From positions 1 through 11,835 of the forward strand of contig JAOUCV010000036.1 of assembly GCA_029859555.1 (NCBI GenBank): DNA of 11,835 bases, given 5' to 3'. The notes beneath the pieces were generated by a model. It searched no databases and was not told where the DNA came from. It saw only the letters and a program-made list of their open reading frames with translations. The position numbers and the translations under genes were made by a program. Origin of the DNA: Gammaproteobacteria bacterium (GTDB lineage Bacteria > Pseudomonadota > Gammaproteobacteria > UBA9214). Positions 6,482 to 11,835 of this stretch are shown piece by piece (position 1 is the stretch's first letter; every line of letters begins with the position of its first letter).

Positions 6482-7417
6482 ATGACTGCCGCTGACGCGC
6501 CACGCGGGGAAGTCGGCCGCCTGGCCGTTACCGAGACGCAGGAGATTGAACGTTTTACTGATGCGCTGTGGATGGAACACGGGCTCAGCAAGAATACCCT
6601 GGCAGCCTATCGCAATGATCTGGCGGGTCTCGCCGTCTGGTTGGCCGCCCGGGGCAGGGAGTTGGGCAGTGCACGGCGTCAGGATTTGCTGGCTTATCTT
6701 TCGGAGCGGGTCACTGATGGTGCCAGGCCAAGGACCACGGCGCGGCTGGTTTCTTCCATGCGACGTTATTATCGATTCCTGATACGCGAAGGCAGTTTGC
6801 AGGAAGACCCGAGTGTACGGATAGAAACGCCGCGTATCGGCAGGCCACTGCCCGATACCCTGAGTGAGAGCGAGGTCGAGGCGCTGCTGGATGCGCCGGA
6901 AACTGCCGACCCGCTGGGGCTGCGTGACCGGGCCATGCTGGAGTTGCTGTATGCCTGTGGTTTGCGCGTCTCGGAGCTGGTGGGATTGACCTCTGACCAG
7001 GTGAATCTGACACAGGGTGTGGTCAGGTTGATGGGCAAGGGTAACAAGGAGCGCCTGGTGCCACTGGGCGAGGAGGCCGTGGACTGGTTGCAACGTTACA
7101 TCGACGAGGGTCGTGCCGAGCTGGCCAGTGACAGCAGTGCCAGGCAGCTGTTTATAACCCGACGCGGAGCAGGGATGACCCGCCAGGCGTTCTGGTACCG
7201 GATTCGCCATTACGCCGTAATATCCGGTATAAACAAGCATCTATCACCACATACGCTACGCCACGCATTTGCCACACACCTGCTCAATCACGGTGCGGAC
7301 CTGCGGGTGGTGCAAATGTTGCTCGGTCATAGTGACCTGTCCACCACACAGATATATACTCACGTAGCCCGTGAACGGCTGAAAGAATTGCACGCACAAC
7401 ATCATCCGCGCGGTTGA
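6482..7417 (+). CDS. xerD: Site-specific tyrosine recombinase XerD
   Basis: With XerC, resolves chromosome dimers at dif near the division septum under FtsK control. The 311-residue protein aligns along its length with E. coli XerD. It has an N-terminal SAM-like core-binding domain (about 20-105, FTDALWMEHGLSKNTLAAYRNDL) and a catalytic domain with all active residues: Arg162 in ACGLRVSEL, Lys186 in GKGNKERLVPLG, His257 and Arg260 in SPHTLRHAFATHLLNHG, His283 in LGHSDLSTTQIYTH, and the nucleophile Tyr292. The TRQAFWYRIRHYAV segment and the C-terminal tail REEL-like RERLKELHAQHHPRG favour XerD over XerC. The ATG at 6482 gives an N-terminus about 13 residues longer than E. coli XerD. It is the only plausible start upstream of the conserved region, although no Shine-Dalgarno is visible. 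dsbC follows 105 bases later, the order known in E. coli. Confidence 0.97.
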   Translation: MTAADAPRGEVGRLAVTETQEIERFTDALWMEHGLSKNTLAAYRNDLAGLAVWLAARGRELGSARRQDLLAYLSERVTDGARPRTTARLVSSMRRYYRFLIREGSLQEDPSVRIETPRIGRPLPDTLSESEVEALLDAPETADPLGLRDRAMLELLYACGLRVSELVGLTSDQVNLTQGVVRLMGKGNKERLVPLGEEAVDWLQRYIDEGRAELASDSSARQLFITRRGAGMTRQAFWYRIRHYAVISGINKHLSPHTLRHAFATHLLNHGADLRVVQMLLGHSDLSTTQIYTHVARERLKELHAQHHPRG

Positions 7418-7522
7418 ATCCGGCCATTCTTTTAACATACCCGGCACTTTCCGGTGTGAACTTGTTGTCTTGCCTGGCTGTCCAACCGCACGGTGGAAGC
7501 CCTTTAATTAACAGGATTTATT

Positions 7523-8248
7523 ATGAAGATAAAGTTTCTCAGCACTGCCTTTTTGTTACTAACCGTGAGTTTTTCCGGACTTTCCCTGGCCGAATCAGAA
7601 TCGAATCTGGCCATCACCAAGTCGCTCAAGAGTGTCTTTCCGGGTACTGCACCGAGTGAAATAAATCCTTCACCGATGGCAGGTGTTTCCGAAGTGCTTA
7701 TCGGGCCGCGTCTGTTTTATATCTCCAATGATGGCAAGTACCTGTTGCAGGGCAGTTTGATCGAAATTGCGTCACGCAAGGATATTGGTGAAGAGCGCCG
7801 TAACGGCATCCGCCAAAGTGCTATTGATGAGCTGGGTGAAGAAAAAATGATTATTTTCCCGGCCAAGGACAGTCGCCATACCATCAGTGTCTTTACCGAT
7901 ATTGATTGTGGTTACTGTCGCAAACTGCACGACGAAATAGATCAGTTCAATGCCAAAGGGATTACCGTGCGCTATCTCGCTTTTCCACGCTCCGGCATAG
8001 GGGCCCCTTCCTACAACAAGGCGGTTTCGGTCTGGTGTGAGAAGGACCGCCTGGCTGCGATGACGCGTGCCAAGTCCGGTGAGAACCTGCCAAAAGCGGA
8101 TTGTAAAAATCCGGTCAAGGAAGAGTACGAGCTGGGGCAGATGATCGGTGTACAGGGTACCCCGGCTATCGTGCTGGAAGACGGAACCATGCTGCCCGGT
8201 TACATACCGGCCGCGAAACTGGCGGCGGCGCTCGACAAGGGTACCTAA
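7523..8248 (+). CDS. dsbC: Periplasmic disulfide isomerase DsbC
   Basis: Predicted periplasmic thiol:disulfide interchange protein that reshuffles wrong disulfides and is kept reduced by DsbD. The 241 residues begin with a signal peptide (Lys at 2 and 4, hydrophobic core 5-22, cleavage near SLA at 23). The N-terminal dimerisation region (about 25-85) includes VSEVLIGPRLFYISNDGKYLLQGSLIEI, and a linker leads to the thioredoxin-fold domain with FTDIDCGYC (Cys129, Cys132, the DsbC-type CGYC site) and cis-proline GTP (Pro214). Cys172 and Cys194 correspond to the structural disulfide of E. coli DsbC. Substrate proteins are unknown, but the six-cysteine exported protein at 4754-5284 is the kind of protein that would need it. 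AGGA at 7513-7516 lies six bases ahead of the ATG. The 105-base gap after xerD holds a small bulged hairpin (7481-7497) and no gene. Confidence 0.95.
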   Translation: MKIKFLSTAFLLLTVSFSGLSLAESESNLAITKSLKSVFPGTAPSEINPSPMAGVSEVLIGPRLFYISNDGKYLLQGSLIEIASRKDIGEERRNGIRQSAIDELGEEKMIIFPAKDSRHTISVFTDIDCGYCRKLHDEIDQFNAKGITVRYLAFPRSGIGAPSYNKAVSVWCEKDRLAAMTRAKSGENLPKADCKNPVKEEYELGQMIGVQGTPAIVLEDGTMLPGYIPAAKLAAALDKGT

Positions 8249-8254
8249 TGATTG

Positions 8255-8293
8255 TCACATCCCCGGCGCTTGCCGGGGATGTGATCATGTTTC
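8255..8293 (+). terminator. Terminator hairpin after dsbC
   Basis: A 13-bp perfect stem (8255-8267 with 8272-8284) with ATCCCCGGC/GCCGGGGAT at its core and loop GCTT is followed by a T-rich stretch, TCATGTTTCTTT. The tail is interrupted, so release may be imperfect, but the stem is very stable. It lies between the convergent dsbC and cnoX stops and may also slow transcription arriving from the minus strand, where no U-tract follows. Confidence 0.8.
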
Positions 8294-8294
8294 T

Positions 8295-9161
8295 TTAATG
8301 CAGTAGCGTAAACAACTTGCGCCGATAGCGGGTTACCAGCTCACCTTCATTATTCAGTAAATCGAATATTGCCAGCAGGCTGTTGCGTGCGGCTCCCTCC
8401 TGAAAAGACCGGTCGCGTTCAAACATTTGCATGAAGGTCTCCAGCGCCTCTTCAAAGCGATCACTGAGCACATACTGTGCACCCAGCTGATAGCGGGCCT
8501 GCATATTACCGGGATCGCTGCTGATGGTTGATTCAAGCGCTGTTATGTCGGGCGCAGATTTGCCTGCGATTGCAAAATCAAGCAGCTTGCGCAAAGTGCT
8601 TGCCTCGGTTTCATCGCGCACATCACGTGGCAATGCCGCGATTGTCGCATCGGCCTTCTCCAGCTCGCCGCAGCGCATGCACAGTTCCGCGTAATCCAGT
8701 GCGAGCTGGTGATTGTCGGGTTCATCCTGACAGGCGGTCTCCAGCTGCGACAGTGCGTCGTCATGTTTCCCCTGTTGAAACGCTTCGCGTGCTGTAGCGC
8801 GTATTCGGTCGGAAGGGCGTTCGATAAAACGGTCGAGCATGATACGCAGGGTAGCTTCCGACTGTGCTGCGAGTATTTCCTCGACCATCTCGCCGTGCCT
8901 GTAGACATGCATGCTAGGCAGGCTGCGTATGCCGTGGGTTTTTGCCAGTTGCTGCTGTTCGTCGGTATTGACCCTGGCGAGTACAAATTTACCGTCATAT
9001 TCTTCTACCAGCTTTTTCAGCACCGGCATCAGCATCTGGCAGGGGCCACACCATGGCGCCCAGAAGTCGACCACCACCGGGACTTCGCTGGAACGCTCCA
9101 CGACCAGCGCCTGAAATGTTTCATTTGTTACGTCAGTAATGTTGTCCAAGTCACTAATCAC
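8295..9161 (-). CDS. cnoX: Thioredoxin-TPR co-chaperone CnoX (YbbN)
   Basis: Cytoplasmic holdase that protects aggregation-prone proteins and passes them to GroEL/ES or DnaK for refolding; best known in E. coli and Caulobacter. The 288 residues comprise an N-terminal thioredoxin domain (about 1-112) and TPR-like helical repeats (about 120-288). The C-terminus VTRYRRKLFTLLH closely matches the YbbN end in E. coli. Unlike the E. coli protein, the active site is intact WCGPC (Cys38, Cys41) with cis-Pro82, so it should be redox active, as in Caulobacter CnoX. An extra CMRC (Cys161, Cys164) lies in the TPR part. The start is GTG at 9161, with no clear Shine-Dalgarno; TTG at 9149 is a less likely alternative. 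The gene follows the helicase-nuclease gene on the same strand, with the REP doublet in the 93-base gap. Confidence 0.93.
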   Translation of the reverse strand: MISDLDNITDVTNETFQALVVERSSEVPVVVDFWAPWCGPCQMLMPVLKKLVEEYDGKFVLARVNTDEQQQLAKTHGIRSLPSMHVYRHGEMVEEILAAQSEATLRIMLDRFIERPSDRIRATAREAFQQGKHDDALSQLETACQDEPDNHQLALDYAELCMRCGELEKADATIAALPRDVRDETEASTLRKLLDFAIAGKSAPDITALESTISSDPGNMQARYQLGAQYVLSDRFEEALETFMQMFERDRSFQEGAARNSLLAIFDLLNNEGELVTRYRRKLFTLLH

Positions 9162-9181
9162 TCTATAATTAATAAAAACCA

Positions 9182-9245
9182 GTCGCGGACAAGGCCCGCT
9201 CCTACAACAGTAGATACACCTGTAGGAGCGGACCTTGTCCGGGAT
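9182..9245. repeat. REP-like palindromic doublet (BIME-type inverted pair)
   Basis: Two copies of a GTAGGAGCGG-type element face each other: 9182-9206 (minus orientation) and 9221-9245 (plus orientation), separated by 14 bases. The arms 9186-9206 and 9221-9241 are complementary at 20 of 21 positions. Each copy also folds on itself: right copy CGGAC-CTT-GTCCG, left copy the same with one G-T pair. GTAGGAGCGG followed by a small CTTGTCC hairpin is the pattern of extragenic palindromes widespread in gammaproteobacterial genomes, usually moved by REP-associated tyrosine transposases (RAYTs). It fills the gap between the helicase stop (9255) and the cnoX start (9161) and could affect transcription or mRNA stability between them. 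Confidence 0.85.
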
Positions 9246-9254
9246 TTATATGCA

Positions 9255-11835
9255 TTATGCAGATTTTGGCTCATCCATAGGGACTAGTTGCTTGCTATGG
9301 GTAAACAACAGATACGGCCTGATCTGCTTCTCAGGCCACAGTTTCGCTACTCCCAGGCAATAGAGACGCATCTGTTCCCGGTAATTGCCGGCCAGTCTAT
9401 CAACCGTTTCAGGGCTGGCGGTGGTATGTGTCTTGTAGTCGATTATAAAGGCGGTGTCGCCGCAGATGACCAGCCGGTCGATAATGCCATACACCAGTAT
9501 GTCTGCATCCAGGTACTGCACCGGCACTTCATTGAAGGCCTGATCGTACTGTTGCGGGTCAAACAGGAAGGCAAAATCTGTATGACTTGCGGTGGTCTGT
9601 GCTTCCAGCCACCAGGCGTTGGCTTGCGGGTCATGCACATCGCGATTGATATTGCCGGCCAGTGATGCCGGCAGGCTGGCTGCTGCAGGGACTGTCTGTG
9701 ATGCCAGGGCCTGTAACATCAGGTGAATCGCAATACCGCGCTCCTGTCCATCACTGTCCCCGCTTTCCATGACGGTTCCTGCCGTTACCCGGCTGGGGGC
9801 AATCTGGCGCAGTGCGGCGGGTGCGCTAATTATCTGTGTGAGCCGCGGGTCTGTCTCAAGGGTATGTTTTTCAGTCGCGGTTTTTGTTTCCGGGGTAGAC
9901 GCTGTACCGGTTTCATGAACCCGACCACCTGCCGCGGTGCCTTGCCATTCGGCAAGTGCTTCACTGATCATCTGGTACCAGCCCGGCTCGCTGCTCCTGT
10001 CGGGCTGGCAGCCCGAGATGTACAGCTGCTGGCGCGCGCGTGTCATGGCGACGTACAGCAGGTTGGCATCTTCGCGCAAGCCATCCTGGGCCTGTCTGTC
10101 CAGCAGGCTGCGGCTCACACGGTCGAGTTTTTTTGTGGTACCGGTAAGCAGGAAATGCGCAGGTCTGTCCGCATCGCCCGGCCAGTCAACCAGTGCCTCG
10201 TAGGCCTGTCCGGATTTTTTTGTAACCGCCGTATCGGCCAGGAAAATAACCGGTGCCTCCAGCCCCTTTGCACCGTGTATGGTCATCAGGCGTACCCGGT
10301 TATTGTCCGCTTCCTCCGGCGCATGCTCATCAGGCTGGTCCTGGTCCGAGCGCCGCAGGCGCTTCAGCTGGTCCAGAAAGCGTGGCAGACTCGGGTAGCG
10401 GCCGTTGTCGATTTCCAGTGCCAGTTCTACCAGGCGGGTAAGGCTGGCACGTACCCGCGGCAGCAAGGCTGGCGGGAAGGCGGCTTCATAACGCGGCATG
10501 ATTTCAGCATCATGGTAGATGCGGTCCAGCAGGTCATGTACCGGGATCCTGCCGGTATCCCGGCGCCAGCGTTGCAGCATCTCATGGATGGCTGTAAACG
10601 GGGCCTGCTGTGCCGCGGCCAGAACGGCAAGGCGTTCATACCAGCTGCCGCTGCCCTCGGCGGCCAGCGGGATCAGTGCTTCGCTGTCGAGGTTGAATAC
10701 CGGTGAGCGCAGCAGCTGTGCCAGTGCAAGATTGTCATGCGGGGAGATCAGCAGGTTCAGCAGGCATTCGATGTCACGAATTTCAATATTGTCCAGCAGG
10801 GTACCCTTGCTGGCACTCTGGTAGGGAACCGCTTTTTCCCGCAGCGCCTTTTCATAGGCGTAGGCATGGGTGCGCTGGCGCAGCAGGATGATGATGTCGC
10901 CATAGCGCAAGGTGCGCGTGGCAGTGTCGTGGGTCACCGCGGTGTTGTTCGCAACCAGCTGGCAAATCCTGTCGGCAATCATTTCGCCTTCACGGGCATA
11001 ACGCCGGTCTTCAACGTCAGGGCGGGGTGTCTGCAGCGGGTTACGCAGTGCCGTGGCTAGCGGTTCTGCGTCGCTGTCCGCAGTGCTCGTGATCAGCGGC
11101 AGTAATTCCACATGTCCATATATGTCATCGGGCAGGTGAGTGGTGTGCCGGTTGAAACTGCCGATGCGTTGCTTCAGTGGTTCACTCTCGAAGACGCTGT
11201 TGACGCAGTCAATGACGGCCTGCGCCGAACGTCTTGATGCGTCCAGCGGATACTTCTCTGACTGCAGGTTTTGCGCCAGCCACCGGGAAGCCTCACCCAG
11301 CAGCGCCGGGTTGGCGCGGCGGAAACGGTAGATGGACTGCTTGGTGTCACCCACCAGGAAGACCGAACGCAGGCGTTGTTCGCTGCCGGCAGCCAGCTCC
11401 TCCAGCAGCGGTAACAGCAAGTGCCACTGGGTGGGGTTGGTGTCCTGGAATTCATCCACCAGCAGATGGTCGATGCGGGTATCCAGCTTGTACTGTACCC
11501 AGCTGGCATGCTCACTCCTGTTGAGCAGCTCGCACGCTTTCCACTCGAGGTCGGCAAAATCCAGCAGGCGCTGTTCCTGCTTGATACGCTGGTAATGCGA
11601 TAACAGTTGCCTGCCGGCGGTGATCCAGGCGATTGTCATCTGAAACGTCCGGTAGCGTGCCTGCCGGTCGAGCAGTGTTAGCAGTGCAGCACAGATAGCC
11701 TCGTGCAGGCTGAGGTACTGTTGCTCGCCGGCTTCACCGAGGCGTGCGATTTGTGCTTTTGCTGATTTTACCTTGCGCGGTTCATTGGCTGCTGTAAGAA
11801 ACACCGGTCTGATGGTGTCAAACAAGCTTGCAGCA
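9255..11835 (-). CDS. addA: AddA/RecB-type UvrD-family helicase-nuclease, N-terminus outside the window
   Basis: ATP-driven superfamily 1A helicase with a nuclease domain, for resecting double-strand breaks before RecA loading. The frame is open to the window edge. The codon at 11823-11825 is an internal TTG, not the true start, and the Walker A segment is missing for that reason. Numbered from it (856 residues visible): FADLE at 90-94, motif II VDEFQDT (123-129), motif III VFLVGDTKQSIYRFR (155-169), motif V TIHGAKGLE (515-523) and motif VI YVAMTRAR (591-598). The C-terminal PD-(D/E)XK nuclease has His701 in GIAIHLML, Asp783 in GIIDRL, Asp796/Lys798 in IIDYKTH, and QMRLY (818-822), so it looks active. 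Full-length relatives have about 1100-1200 residues. The neighbour cnoX rather than recC/recD argues for AddA over RecB. An addB-like gene may lie upstream, outside the window. Confidence 0.88.
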   Translation of the reverse strand, partial: AASLFDTIRPVFLTAANEPRKVKSAKAQIARLGEAGEQQYLSLHEAICAALLTLLDRQARYRTFQMTIAWITAGRQLLSHYQRIKQEQRLLDFADLEWKACELLNRSEHASWVQYKLDTRIDHLLVDEFQDTNPTQWHLLLPLLEELAAGSEQRLRSVFLVGDTKQSIYRFRRANPALLGEASRWLAQNLQSEKYPLDASRRSAQAVIDCVNSVFESEPLKQRIGSFNRHTTHLPDDIYGHVELLPLITSTADSDAEPLATALRNPLQTPRPDVEDRRYAREGEMIADRICQLVANNTAVTHDTATRTLRYGDIIILLRQRTHAYAYEKALREKAVPYQSASKGTLLDNIEIRDIECLLNLLISPHDNLALAQLLRSPVFNLDSEALIPLAAEGSGSWYERLAVLAAAQQAPFTAIHEMLQRWRRDTGRIPVHDLLDRIYHDAEIMPRYEAAFPPALLPRVRASLTRLVELALEIDNGRYPSLPRFLDQLKRLRRSDQDQPDEHAPEEADNNRVRLMTIHGAKGLEAPVIFLADTAVTKKSGQAYEALVDWPGDADRPAHFLLTGTTKKLDRVSRSLLDRQAQDGLREDANLLYVAMTRARQQLYISGCQPDRSSEPGWYQMISEALAEWQGTAAGGRVHETGTASTPETKTATEKHTLETDPRLTQIISAPAALRQIAPSRVTAGTVMESGDSDGQERGIAIHLMLQALASQTVPAAASLPASLAGNINRDVHDPQANAWWLEAQTTASHTDFAFLFDPQQYDQAFNEVPVQYLDADILVYGIIDRLVICGDTAFIIDYKTHTTASPETVDRLAGNYREQMRLYCLGVAKLWPEKQIRPYLLFTHSKQLVPMDEPKSA

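Noticed and set aside
3008..9161. A dedicated thiol-redox island made of thioredoxin, DsbC and CnoX
   Set aside because: The three genes are in different transcription units and strands, and xerD-dsbC is a widely conserved order, so shared function by proximity is not supported.
9723..10706. Long 327-codon plus-strand frame opposite the helicase-nuclease gene
   Set aside because: Its translation has no recognisable domain and lies entirely antisense to a gene with clear helicase motifs. GC-rich codon structure makes such shadows common.

Overview
The window looks like ordinary chromosome from a gammaproteobacterium with moderate GC content. The evidence is a XerD of the E. coli type followed by a DsbC-like gene (the xerD-dsbC order known from Gammaproteobacteria), a Gram-negative long-form adenylate kinase without zinc cysteines, a YbbN/CnoX co-chaperone, and a REP-type palindrome pair of the kind seen in pseudomonads and relatives. 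I cannot name the species. I see no tRNA, rRNA, insertion sequence, prophage or CRISPR array.

Layout. 1-199: adk upstream region. 200-856: adk (+), closed by a strong intrinsic terminator. 906-1350: a 445-base gene-free stretch with several inverted repeats. The most notable is a 37-nt stem-loop ahead of a soluble diguanylate cyclase gene (1351-2910, +) that carries an 11-residue tandem repeat. 3008-5284: a tight four-gene plus-strand cluster behind a consensus -10 box embedded in a palindrome. It encodes a thioredoxin, a periplasmic SIMPL-domain protein, a VanX-type D-Ala-D-Ala dipeptidase and a secreted protein with six cysteines. 5299-6417 (-): an acyl-carrier-domain/PlsC acyltransferase fusion, convergent with that cluster and divergent from xerD (6482-7417, +). 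dsbC (7523-8248, +) follows and ends in a long terminator hairpin. 8295-11835 (-): cnoX, preceded by a RecB/AddA-type helicase-nuclease whose N-terminus lies beyond the window, with the REP doublet between them.

Together the genes cover nucleotide metabolism (adk), c-di-GMP signalling, thiol-disulfide chemistry in cytoplasm and periplasm (thioredoxin, DsbC, CnoX, possibly the Cys-rich secreted protein), cell-envelope metabolism (dipeptidase, acyltransferase), chromosome dimer resolution (xerD) and double-strand break processing (AddA-like). I found no clear undescribed system. The best leads are the stem-loop in the diguanylate cyclase leader, the ACP-PlsC fusion without its usual adenylation partner, the thioredoxin/SIMPL/VanX/Cys-rich gene cluster, and the REP doublet.
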